From positions 62,001 through 126,000 of the forward strand of contig NZ_BAOG01000053.1 in assembly GCF_000400365.1 (NCBI RefSeq): 64,000 bases of DNA, read 5' to 3'. Positions within the stretch are counted from its first letter, which is position 1. Each line of letters begins with the position of its first letter. Source of the DNA: Vibrio jasicida CAIM 1864 = LMG 25398 (GTDB lineage: Bacteria > Pseudomonadota > Gammaproteobacteria > Enterobacterales > Vibrionaceae). The position numbers were made by a program, and so were the translations under genes. Positions 35,339 to 43,340 of this stretch are shown here, one piece after another. A model generated the notes under the pieces. It was not told the origin of the DNA. It saw only the letters and a program-made list of their open reading frames with translations, and made no database searches.

Positions 35339-35968
35339 ATGAGTAAACAAAAACATTCGGCTAGTTCTGGTCGTTGGTTGAAAGAACACTTTGATGATAA
35401 ATACGCTAACGAAGCTCGTAAAAAAGGCTATCGTTCTCGTGCTTACTTCAAAATTGATGAGATCCAAACGAAAGATAAATTGTTGAAACCTGGTATGACT
35501 GTCGTCGATTTAGGCGCGGCTCCGGGGGGCTGGTCTCAATATGCTGCTAAGATATTAGGTGACGAAGGACAAATCATTGCGTGTGACTTATTACCAATGG
35601 ATCCAATCGCTGGTGTAAGCTTCTTACAAGGTGACTTTCGTGACGATGCGGTATTAGAAGCGTTGTTGGAAAGAATCCAACCTTCGATGGTAGACGTAGT
35701 AATGTCTGATATGGCGCCTAATATTGCAGGCAACAACTCAGTAGATCAGCCGCGAGCTATGTATTTAGTTGAATTGGCTTTAGATATGTGTCGACAAGTT
35801 CTAGCACCTAATGGTAGCTTTGTCGTAAAGGTTTTCCAGGGTGAAGGCTTCGACGAGTACGTTAAAGAAGTCCGAAACATGTTTAAAGCCGTAAAAATCA
35901 GAAAACCAGACTCATCGCGAGCTCGCTCACGAGAAGTCTTCGTTGTAGCCACTGGTTACAAAGGTTAA
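35339..35968 (+). CDS. rlmE: 23S rRNA Um2552 2'-O-ribose methyltransferase
   Basis: FtsJ/RrmJ enzyme that methylates the ribose of U2552 on the 50S subunit, a late assembly step. 209 residues. SAM motif DLGAAPGGWSQYAA is at about 59-72 and the catalytic tetrad is visible as Lys in RAYFKIDEI, Asp in VMSDMAPNI (about 124), Lys in FVVKVFQGEG (about 164), and Glu in SREVFVVA. Directly upstream of ftsH with a 99-base gap, as in E. coli. Confidence 0.96.
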   Translation: MSKQKHSASSGRWLKEHFDDKYANEARKKGYRSRAYFKIDEIQTKDKLLKPGMTVVDLGAAPGGWSQYAAKILGDEGQIIACDLLPMDPIAGVSFLQGDFRDDAVLEALLERIQPSMVDVVMSDMAPNIAGNNSVDQPRAMYLVELALDMCRQVLAPNGSFVVKVFQGEGFDEYVKEVRNMFKAVKIRKPDSSRARSREVFVVATGYKG

Positions 35969-36067
35969 CTATTTCGCTCGTTTAGAGCATGGTTAACACT
36001 ATAGCTACAGCTAATAAACTGTAGTACCCTACCTTTAATTACAATTAGTTATCGAGAGGCTGACACC

Positions 36068-38056
36068 TTGAGTGACATGGCAAAAAATTTAATTCTGTGG
36101 CTTGTTATCGCTGTCGTGTTGATGTCGGTATTCCAGAGCTTTGGCCCTGGAGAGAGCAACGGCAGAACCGTGGACTACACCACGTTTGTACAGGAAGTTG
36201 GCCAAGGCCAGATTCAAGAAGCAACTTTTAAAGACGGTGAGATTAGTTTCGTTCGTCGTGGCGGTGGTGCCAAAATGGTCACCTACATGCCAGTGTATGA
36301 TCAGAAGCTTCTAGATGACCTAATCAACCAAAATGTGAAAGTACAAGGTACGCCTCCTGAAGAGCAGAGCTTACTTGGTACTATCTTTATTTCTTGGTTC
36401 CCAATGATCTTACTGATTGGTGTGTGGATTTTCTTCATGCGTCAAATGCAAGGCGGCGGCGGTAAAGGCGCAATGTCCTTCGGTAAGAGTAAAGCTCGTA
36501 TGATGAGCGAAGAACAAATCAAGACAACTTTTGCTGATGTCGCAGGCTGTGATGAAGCAAAAGAAGATGTTAAAGAACTGGTGGACTATCTGCGTGACCC
36601 AAGCCGTTTCCAGAAGTTGGGCGGTAAGATTCCAACGGGTGTTCTAATGGTTGGTCCTCCGGGTACTGGTAAAACGCTATTAGCGAAAGCCATTGCAGGT
36701 GAGGCAAAAGTACCATTCTTTACTATCTCAGGTTCTGACTTCGTAGAAATGTTTGTTGGTGTTGGTGCATCTCGTGTGCGTGACATGTTCGAACAAGCAA
36801 AGAAAGCCGCACCTTGTATCATCTTTATTGATGAAATCGATGCGGTAGGTCGTCAGCGTGGTGCTGGTGTTGGTGGTGGTCACGATGAACGTGAGCAAAC
36901 ACTTAACCAAATGCTAGTAGAAATGGATGGTTTCGAAGGTAACGAAGGTATCATCGTTATCGCTGCGACTAACCGTCCAGATGTATTGGACCCAGCGTTG
37001 CTACGTCCAGGCCGTTTTGACCGTCAAGTTGTGGTTGGTCTACCTGATGTACGTGGTCGTGAACAGATCCTTAAAGTACACATGCGTAAAGTACCTCTTG
37101 CTGGCGATGTAGAGCCTTCTCTCATTGCACGTGGTACGCCTGGTTTCTCTGGTGCTGATCTTGCTAACTTGGTCAACGAAGCTGCACTGTTTGCTGCTCG
37201 TGGCAACAAACGCAATGTATCTATGGTTGAGTTTGAACTAGCAAAAGACAAAATCATGATGGGTGCAGAGCGCCGTTCAATGGTGATGTCTGAAGAGACG
37301 AAAGAGTCTACGGCTTACCACGAAGCTGGTCACGCTATTGTTGGTCGTCTCGTGCCTGAACATGATCCAGTGTATAAAGTATCTATCATTCCACGCGGAC
37401 GTGCGCTTGGTGTGACAATGTACTTACCAGAGCAAGACCGCGTAAGCATGAACCGTCAACATCTTGAGTCGATGATTTCTAGTTTGTATGGTGGTCGACT
37501 GGCTGAAGAGCTTATTTACGGCAAAGAGAAAGTATCAACTGGTGCATCCAACGATATTGAACGTGCAACAGATATTGCTCGTAAGATGGTGACACAGTGG
37601 GGCTTCTCTGAAAAATTAGGTCCGCTTCTTTATGCAGAAGACGAAGGTGAAGTATTCCTTGGCCGTAGTGTGACGCAGACTAAACACATGTCTGATGATA
37701 CAGCGAAGCTTATCGATGACGAAGTCCGTAAGATCATCGACCGCAACTACGATCGTGCGAAGCAAATTTTGGAAGATAACATGGACATCATGCATGCGAT
37801 GAAAGACGCGCTAATGAAGTATGAAACCATTGATGCTGGCCAAATTGACGACCTGATGGAACGTAAAGAAGATATTCGTGAGCCTGCTGGTTGGGGGGAT
37901 AAACCTACTAATAAACCAGAAGACGACGATAAGCCTCAAGCGAAGCCTGAAGTAAAAGCGGAAGAGAAGTCTGTTGAGCCTACTAAACCAGTAGAGCAAT
38001 CAACGACTCAAGAAGCGACTTCAAGCGAAGTGCCAGAAAAGAAAGACTCTGAATAA
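36068..38056 (+). CDS. ftsH: Membrane-bound ATP-dependent zinc metalloprotease FtsH
   Basis: AAA+ protease that degrades unassembled membrane proteins and regulators such as LpxC. 662 residues from a TTG at 36068, which has GAGAGG 8 bases upstream. The ATG at 36077 (MAKNLILW, the usual E. coli start) is the alternative but lies 17 bases from that RBS. Two membrane helices (about 7-25 and 100-122) flank the periplasmic domain. Walker A GPPGTGKT is at 196-203, Walker B near 250 (IIFIDEIDAVG), and the zinc site HEAGH at 418-422. The C-terminal tail is acidic, proline-rich and low complexity. Confidence 0.97.
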   Translation: MSDMAKNLILWLVIAVVLMSVFQSFGPGESNGRTVDYTTFVQEVGQGQIQEATFKDGEISFVRRGGGAKMVTYMPVYDQKLLDDLINQNVKVQGTPPEEQSLLGTIFISWFPMILLIGVWIFFMRQMQGGGGKGAMSFGKSKARMMSEEQIKTTFADVAGCDEAKEDVKELVDYLRDPSRFQKLGGKIPTGVLMVGPPGTGKTLLAKAIAGEAKVPFFTISGSDFVEMFVGVGASRVRDMFEQAKKAAPCIIFIDEIDAVGRQRGAGVGGGHDEREQTLNQMLVEMDGFEGNEGIIVIAATNRPDVLDPALLRPGRFDRQVVVGLPDVRGREQILKVHMRKVPLAGDVEPSLIARGTPGFSGADLANLVNEAALFAARGNKRNVSMVEFELAKDKIMMGAERRSMVMSEETKESTAYHEAGHAIVGRLVPEHDPVYKVSIIPRGRALGVTMYLPEQDRVSMNRQHLESMISSLYGGRLAEELIYGKEKVSTGASNDIERATDIARKMVTQWGFSEKLGPLLYAEDEGEVFLGRSVTQTKHMSDDTAKLIDDEVRKIIDRNYDRAKQILEDNMDIMHAMKDALMKYETIDAGQIDDLMERKEDIREPAGWGDKPTNKPEDDDKPQAKPEVKAEEKSVEPTKPVEQSTTQEATSSEVPEKKDSE

Positions 38057-38074
38057 AGAGTAGTCTTTGATAAT

Positions 38075-38104
38075 AAACCCCGAGTTAAGCTCGGGGTTTT
38101 TGTT
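38075..38104 (+). terminator. Intrinsic terminator after ftsH
   Basis: 10-bp stem AAACCCCGAG/CTCGGGGTTT, loop TTAAG, followed by TTTTGTTT. Confidence 0.9.
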
Positions 38105-38125
38105 TATGTTGTAATTATTAAAGCT

Positions 38126-38956
38126 ATGATCATTAAAGCAAATAATAAATCCCTCAACCTATCCCATCCTCACGTGATGGCGATTCTCAATGTCACGCCG
38201 GATTCATTCTCTGATGGTGGCAAGTTTAATAATCTTGATTCTGCTTTGATCCAAGCTGAGAAAATGATTAAGGCTGGAGTGAGCATTATTGACATCGGTG
38301 GCGAATCAACACGTCCCGGAGCGCCAGACGTTACATTAGAAGAAGAGTTGCAACGTGTTATTCCTGTGATCAAAGCTATCCGTGAAAAGCACGATGTTTG
38401 GATTTCTGTTGATACCAGTAAAGCTGAAGTGATGCGTCAAGCGATTGAGGCTGGTGCAGATCTCATTAATGATGTTCGCGCCCTTCAAGAGCCGGGAGCG
38501 TTAGAGGTGGCTGCTGCATCAAACTTACCAATCTGTTTGATGCACATGAAAGGGCAACCTCGAACCATGCAAGCCAACCCTCACTATGATGATTTGATGA
38601 GTGATGTGGCTGAATTTCTGCATGAACGTATTACCACGTGCGAATCGGTAGGGATCGAAAAGTCACAACTTATTCTTGATCCTGGTTTTGGTTTTGGCAA
38701 AACCATAGAACACAATTATCATATGCTTGCTCATCTCGACAAGTTTCATGAGTTTGGTTTACCTATATTGGCTGGGATTTCGCGTAAGTCCATGATTTTT
38801 AAATTATTGGATAAGCCAGCGAGCGAGTGTGCTAACGCAAGCGTTGTCTGTGCGACTTTGGCAGCGATGAAAGGTGCACAGATCATTCGAGTTCATGATT
38901 TTGAAGAAACCATTGAAGCAATGAAAATTGTCGAGATGACGAAAAATAATATCTAA
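38126..38956 (+). CDS. folP: Dihydropteroate synthase
   Basis: Joins p-aminobenzoate to dihydropterin pyrophosphate in folate synthesis; the sulfonamide target. 276 residues. The TIM-barrel loops carry HVMAILNVTPDSFSDGGKF (positions 15-33), DIGGESTRPGAP (about 58-69), the DVRALQEPGA loop, and DPGFGFGKT (about 188-196). It starts only about 20 bases after the ftsH terminator with a weak RBS and is 19 bases upstream of glmM, so it may depend partly on read-through. Confidence 0.96.
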   Translation: MIIKANNKSLNLSHPHVMAILNVTPDSFSDGGKFNNLDSALIQAEKMIKAGVSIIDIGGESTRPGAPDVTLEEELQRVIPVIKAIREKHDVWISVDTSKAEVMRQAIEAGADLINDVRALQEPGALEVAAASNLPICLMHMKGQPRTMQANPHYDDLMSDVAEFLHERITTCESVGIEKSQLILDPGFGFGKTIEHNYHMLAHLDKFHEFGLPILAGISRKSMIFKLLDKPASECANASVVCATLAAMKGAQIIRVHDFEETIEAMKIVEMTKNNI

Positions 38957-38975
38957 AAGAATTAAGGAAAGTTTT

Positions 38976-40316
38976 ATGTCTGATAAAAGACGTTACTTTG
39001 GTACCGACGGTGTGCGCGGGAAAGTAGGACAATACCCAATTACCCCTGATTTCGTACTTAAGCTTGGCTGGGCTGCTGGTCGTGTACTAGCAAAACAAGG
39101 TACTAAGAAAGTGATCATCGGTAAAGATACGCGTATTTCTGGTTATATGCTTGAATCTGCACTGGAAGCCGGCCTTGCTGCTGCGGGGTTAAAAGCGACC
39201 TTTACTGGTCCGATGCCAACACCGGCGGTGGCATACCTAACGCAAACCTTCCGCGCGGAAGCGGGGATTGTTATTTCTGCTTCACACAACCCTTATTACG
39301 ACAACGGTATCAAGTTCTTCTCGTCTGAAGGTACTAAATTACCAGATGATATCGAGCTTGCTATTGAAGCTGAGTTAGATAAAGACATCGAGTGTGTCGA
39401 GTCTGCTGAGCTAGGTAAAGCGACACGTCTAAATGATGCTGCTGGTCGTTACATTGAATTTTGTAAGAGCACATTCCCATCGGAGCTTAGCCTAGCAAGT
39501 CTTAAGATTGTCGTTGACTGTGCACACGGTGCGACTTACCACATCGCTCCTAACGTATTTAAAGAGTTAGGTGCAGAAGTGATCGCAATGGGTGTAGAGC
39601 CAAACGGCACTAACATCAACGCTGAAGTTGGCGCGACTGACGTTCGTGCTTTACAAAAGCGCGTTGTAGAAGAGCAAGCTCATCTCGGCTTGGCGTTCGA
39701 TGGTGACGGTGACCGTATTATCATGGTTGACCATCTAGGCAACAAGATTGACGGTGACCAAATCGCTTACATCATCGCACGTGATGCTCTGCGTCGTGGT
39801 GAGCTAAAAGGTGGTGTCGTTGGTACGCTAATGACAAACCTAGGCATGGAAAATGGTTTGAAACAATTAGGCATTCCATTTGTGCGTGCAGCAGTGGGTG
39901 ACCGTTATGTCATGGAACAGCTACTTGCTAAAGGCTGGAAAATTGGCGCGGAAAATTCAGGTCACGTTATCTTGCTAGACAAAGTAACTACGGGTGATGC
40001 TATCGTGGCTGCACTGCAAGTGATTGCGTCTGTAGTTGGCAGTGATATGTCGTTGCACGATTTGTCGCAAGGTATGACACTTTACCCTCAAGTGCTTGAG
40101 AATGTTCGTTTTGCTGGTGATAACAATCCACTTGAAGAGCAAGCCGTACTAGACTCTGTAGCGGCGGTTGAAGCGGAGTTAGGCGATAAGGGCCGTGTGT
40201 TGCTTCGTAAGTCAGGCACCGAGCCATTGATCCGTGTTATGGTGGAAGGTGAGGATGCAGATCTTGTTCAAAGCTCTGCGCTTAAGATTGCGGAAGCTGT
40301 AAAAGCGAGTTGTTAA
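38976..40316 (+). CDS. glmM: Phosphoglucosamine mutase
   Basis: Converts glucosamine-6-phosphate to glucosamine-1-phosphate for UDP-GlcNAc, hence peptidoglycan and LPS. 446 residues. The phosphoserine is Ser103 in ISASHNPYYDNG (E. coli Ser102, one residue shift). The metal loop is DGDGDR (about 246-251) and the phosphate-binding motif RKSGTEPLIRVM is near 412. Same family as the mutase at the left edge, but the GlmM-specific start RRYFGTDGVRG is clear. RBS AAGGAAAG lies 7 bases upstream. Confidence 0.97.
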   Translation: MSDKRRYFGTDGVRGKVGQYPITPDFVLKLGWAAGRVLAKQGTKKVIIGKDTRISGYMLESALEAGLAAAGLKATFTGPMPTPAVAYLTQTFRAEAGIVISASHNPYYDNGIKFFSSEGTKLPDDIELAIEAELDKDIECVESAELGKATRLNDAAGRYIEFCKSTFPSELSLASLKIVVDCAHGATYHIAPNVFKELGAEVIAMGVEPNGTNINAEVGATDVRALQKRVVEEQAHLGLAFDGDGDRIIMVDHLGNKIDGDQIAYIIARDALRRGELKGGVVGTLMTNLGMENGLKQLGIPFVRAAVGDRYVMEQLLAKGWKIGAENSGHVILLDKVTTGDAIVAALQVIASVVGSDMSLHDLSQGMTLYPQVLENVRFAGDNNPLEEQAVLDSVAAVEAELGDKGRVLLRKSGTEPLIRVMVEGEDADLVQSSALKIAEAVKASC

Positions 40317-40343
40317 TCATTGCTTTAATGCCTTTTGCGAGAG

Positions 40344-40369
40344 AAAAGGGCAACTTTTGCCCTTTTTTT
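40344..40369 (+). terminator. Intrinsic terminator after glmM
   Basis: 10-bp stem AAAAGGGCAA/TTGCCCTTTT with a 3-base loop, followed by TTT. Confidence 0.9.
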
Positions 40370-40539
40370 GAGCGCTTAATGCGTTGGTGCTGATTTTTTG
40401 CTAATTTTCCCTTGTCAGCGTTACTGGCTTTCGCTAGTATTGCTCCGCCTCCCGTTAGGAGGTCGCTAGCCTTGTTCTAAAATGAAAGTATTATTTTTGA
40501 ACGGCGCTGGCTCAACAATTTGGAACATAGGTGGAAAAA

Positions 40540-40878
40540 ATGTTTTCAGTTCTACTTGTGATTTACCTGTTGGCGGCGCTTGGTGTGATTGGCCTTGTGT
40601 TGATTCAACAAGGTAAAGGCGCAGATATGGGAGCCTCGTTCGGTGCAGGTGCTTCAAACACAGTGTTTGGCGCAAGCGGCTCAGGTAATTTCTTAACCCG
40701 AACAACTGCTATTTTAGCAACCGTATTTTTTATCATTAGCTTGCTACTTGGTCGTATGTCTACGCACAAGACTGAGTCACAATGGGTAGACCCAACGTTA
40801 GGTCAACCAGTTGTAGAACAAGTTAAAGATGCAGCGAGTGAAGTTCCAGCACCTACTGGTGATGAGATTCCTCAATAA
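40540..40878 (+). CDS. secG: Protein-export membrane protein SecG
   Basis: Third subunit of the SecYEG channel. 112 residues: helix 1 at about 2-21, the conserved loop QQGKGADMGASFGAGAS (positions 24-40) with GSGNFLTR, and helix 2 at about 54-71, then a hydrophilic Pro-rich tail. The frame opens with a GTG at 40531, but AGGTGG sits 5 bases before the ATG at 40540 and the alignment to E. coli SecG starts there. The tRNA-Leu gene begins 17 bases after its stop, so the mRNA probably continues through it. Confidence 0.95.
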   Translation: MFSVLLVIYLLAALGVIGLVLIQQGKGADMGASFGAGASNTVFGASGSGNFLTRTTAILATVFFIISLLLGRMSTHKTESQWVDPTLGQPVVEQVKDAASEVPAPTGDEIPQ

Positions 40879-40895
40879 GCTGTAAAAGTTTATGA

Positions 40896-40979
40896 GCCGA
40901 GATGGTGAAATTGGTAGACACGCTAGCATGAGGTGCTAGTGCCTTTGGTGTGAGGGTTCGAGTCCCTCTCTCGGCACCA
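40896..40979 (+). tRNA. leuU: tRNA-Leu (anticodon GAG)
   Basis: Acceptor stem GCCGAGA pairs with TCTCGGC, then A-CCA encoded. The anticodon stem CTAGC/GCTAG encloses ATGAGGT, giving anticodon GAG. The long variable arm (GCCTTTGGTGTGAGG region) and T-loop GGTTCGAGTCC mark a class II tRNA. Located directly after secG, as E. coli leuU. Confidence 0.97.
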
Positions 40980-40992
40980 TGAATTTACAAAC

Positions 40993-41020
40993 TTGTAAAT
41001 CACTTGTTTGAGGGTATAAT
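40993..41020 (+). promoter_or_regulatory. Promoter of the initiator tRNA/rimP-nusA operon
   Basis: -35 TTGTAA at 40993-40998, 16-base spacer, perfect -10 TATAAT at 41015-41020, 15 bases before the tRNA-Met 5' end. Confidence 0.7.
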
Positions 41021-41035
41021 GCTCAGCAAGTCGGA

Positions 41036-41112
<77 letters not shown>

Positions 41113-41155
41113 ATCTCTTCTTTCATTGGAAAGAATGATGCGATTGGCAAGTTTG

Positions 41156-41208
41156 CACAGTGCTAACCACACTGTGAGTTAAGAAAAGCATTTTTGGCTA
41201 TTCTTAAC
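41156..41208 (+). promoter_or_regulatory. rimP leader hairpins
   Basis: Two stems: 41156-41162 with 41170-41176 (7 bp), and 41178-41189 with 41197-41208 (11 of 12 matches). They precede two terminators and rimP. An attenuator-bearing rimP leader has been described in enterobacteria; this is a plausible vibrio counterpart. Confidence 0.5.
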
Positions 41209-41228
41209 GTATCAGGGTCCAGCAGCAT

Positions 41229-41254
41229 AAAACCCCGACTTTCGGGGTTTTTTG
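41229..41254 (+). terminator. Terminator 1 in the rimP leader
   Basis: Stem AACCCCGA/TCGGGGTT with a 3-base loop, followed by TTTT. About 117 bases after the tRNA-Met end. Confidence 0.88.
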
Positions 41255-41301
41255 TTATCTGAGTTTTTATAATCTCTCAGATACTGCTTGGTTTTTTGAT
41301 T

Positions 41302-41321
41302 GGGCTCTGAGCCCTTTTTTT
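41302..41321 (+). terminator. Terminator 2 immediately before rimP
   Basis: GGGCT-CTG-AGCCC followed by seven T, ending 18 bases before the rimP ATG. Its position implies attenuation or NusA-controlled read-through. Confidence 0.8.
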
Positions 41322-41339
41322 GTTTCTGGAGTGGTTAAA

Positions 41340-41795
41340 ATGACTGGTTTAGAAAGACAACTTACTGAAATGCTTGAAGCTCCAGTAGAGGCATCAGGCT
41401 ACGAGTTGGTTGGATTAGAATTTATTCGTGCGGGTGCGCACTCAACGTTACGTATTTACATCGACCATGAAAATGGCATCAATGTAGATGCCTGTGCAGA
41501 AGTTAGCCATCAGGTAAGTGCAGTATTAGACGTTGAAGATCCAATTTCTGTTGCTTACAGCCTAGAAGTTTCTTCTCCAGGCTTAGAAAGACCACTTTTC
41601 AAAGCAGCACATTACGAGCAATTTATTGGTCACGAGGTCAGCATCGTATTGAAAATGGCTGTTGCCAACCGCCGCAAGTGGGCAGGTACTATCCACAGCG
41701 TTGATGGTGAGACAATAGCGGTTACTGTTGAAGGGCAACAAGAAGAGTTTGCTCTAAGTAACATTTCAAAAGCTAACCTGATCCCTAAATTTTAG
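41340..41795 (+). CDS. rimP: Ribosome maturation factor RimP
   Basis: Needed for 30S subunit maturation. 151 residues from MTGLERQLTEMLE. The ATG at 41340 has GGAG 9 bases upstream; a GTG three codons earlier abuts that RBS and is rejected. Conserved core YELVGLEFIRAG, VSHQVSAVLDVEDPI and VSSPGLERPLF match E. coli RimP closely. First gene of the nusA-infB operon, 36 bases before nusA. Confidence 0.96.
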   Translation: MTGLERQLTEMLEAPVEASGYELVGLEFIRAGAHSTLRIYIDHENGINVDACAEVSHQVSAVLDVEDPISVAYSLEVSSPGLERPLFKAAHYEQFIGHEVSIVLKMAVANRRKWAGTIHSVDGETIAVTVEGQQEEFALSNISKANLIPKF

Positions 41796-41831
41796 TTCCC
41801 TAAAAAAGTTTAAGCTTAGAGGCTAAATACA

Positions 41832-43319
41832 ATGAGTAAAGAAATTTTAGCGGTAGCAGAAGCGGTATCGAATGAAAAAGCGGTACCTCGTGAGCGTATC
41901 TTTGAAGCTCTTGAGATTGCTCTAGCAACTTCTACTAAGAAAAAGTACGAGATCGAAATCGACGTACGTGTTGCTATTGACCGTAAAACGGGCGAATTCG
42001 AAACATTTCGTCGTTGGTTGATCGTAGAAGATGTTGAAAATCCAACAAAAGAAATCTCACTAGAAGCTGCACAGTATGAAGATCCAGAACTTCAACTAGG
42101 CGACTTTGTTGAAGATGATATCCCTTCAGTTACTTTTGACCGTATTACGACACAAACGGCTAAGCAAGTTATCGTACAGAAAGTACGTGAAGCTGAGCGT
42201 GCACAAATCGTTGAACAGTTCATTGACAACGAAGGTGACCTTATCACTGGCGTTGTTAAGAAAGTAAACCGTGAAACTGTCGTAATGGACCTTGGTAACA
42301 ACGCTGAAGCGGTAATCCTACGTGATGACCAACTTCCTCGTGAAAACTTCCGTCCAGGTGACCGTGTTCGTGGTCTTCTGTACAAAGTAGCTCCAGAAGC
42401 TCGTGGTTTCCAACTGTTCATCACGCGTTCTAAGCCTGAAATGCTGGCAGAACTATTCCGTGTTGAAGTGCCTGAGATCGCTGAAGAGATCATCGAGCTT
42501 AAAGGTGCGGCACGTGATCCTGGTTCTCGCGCTAAGATCGCGGTTAAAACAAACGATAAACGCATTGACCCAGTGGGCGCTTGTGTTGGTATGCGTGGTG
42601 CACGTGTACAAGCAGTATCTGGCGAACTTGGTGGTGAGCGTATCGATATCGTTCTTTGGGATGATAACCCAGCACAGTTTGTTATCAATGCAATGGCGCC
42701 AGCTGACGTAGCATCAATCATTGTTGATGAAGATGCACACTCAATGGACATCGCAGTTGAAGCAGATAACCTAGCTCAAGCTATCGGTCGTGCAGGTCAG
42801 AACGTTCGTCTAGCGTCTCAACTAACTGGTTGGGAACTGAATGTAATGACTGTTGCAGATCTTCAGAAAAAACACGCTGAAGAATCTCAAGCATCAATCG
42901 AGAACTTCATGAAGTATCTAGACATTGAAGAAGACTTCGCTCAACTGCTTGTTGAAGAAGGTTTCTCAACGCTAGAAGAAATCGCATACGTACCAGTTAA
43001 CGAACTGCTTGACGTAGACGGTCTTAACGAAGAACTTGTTGAAGAACTACGTAGCCGTGCTAAAGACGCACTAACCACTATCGCACTAGCACAAGAAGAG
43101 TCATTTGAAGGTCTTGAGCCGGCTGAAGACCTACTAGGTCTTGAAGGTCTAGAGCGTGAAATGGCGTTCAAACTAGCAGCGAAAGGTGTTGCAACACTAG
43201 AAGATCTAGCCGACCAAGGTATCGACGATTTAGAAGGTATTGAAGGCCTGACAGAAGAACGCGCAGGTGAGCTTATCATGGCTGCACGTAACATCTGTTG
43301 GTTCGGCGAAGAAGCATAA
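41832..43319 (+). CDS. nusA: Transcription termination/antitermination factor NusA
   Basis: RNA polymerase-binding factor controlling pausing, termination and antitermination. 495 residues: N-terminal domain (about 1-125), S1 (about 135-200), KH1 and KH2 (about 230-345, with GACVGMRGARVQAV and GRAGQNVRLA), and two acidic C-terminal repeats (about 365-430 and 440-490) as in E. coli. Followed by infB after 21 bases. It may act on the terminators in its own leader. Confidence 0.97.
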   Translation: MSKEILAVAEAVSNEKAVPRERIFEALEIALATSTKKKYEIEIDVRVAIDRKTGEFETFRRWLIVEDVENPTKEISLEAAQYEDPELQLGDFVEDDIPSVTFDRITTQTAKQVIVQKVREAERAQIVEQFIDNEGDLITGVVKKVNRETVVMDLGNNAEAVILRDDQLPRENFRPGDRVRGLLYKVAPEARGFQLFITRSKPEMLAELFRVEVPEIAEEIIELKGAARDPGSRAKIAVKTNDKRIDPVGACVGMRGARVQAVSGELGGERIDIVLWDDNPAQFVINAMAPADVASIIVDEDAHSMDIAVEADNLAQAIGRAGQNVRLASQLTGWELNVMTVADLQKKHAEESQASIENFMKYLDIEEDFAQLLVEEGFSTLEEIAYVPVNELLDVDGLNEELVEELRSRAKDALTTIALAQEESFEGLEPAEDLLGLEGLEREMAFKLAAKGVATLEDLADQGIDDLEGIEGLTEERAGELIMAARNICWFGEEA

Positions 43320-43340
43320 TATCAGCAAGGAGGAAGCGGC

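Noticed and set aside
42092..42751. 219-codon minus-strand open frame inside nusA
   Set aside because: Lies wholly antisense to a conserved essential gene; Ser/Arg-rich composition is what the complement of vibrio coding sequence gives, and no RBS or promoter is seen.
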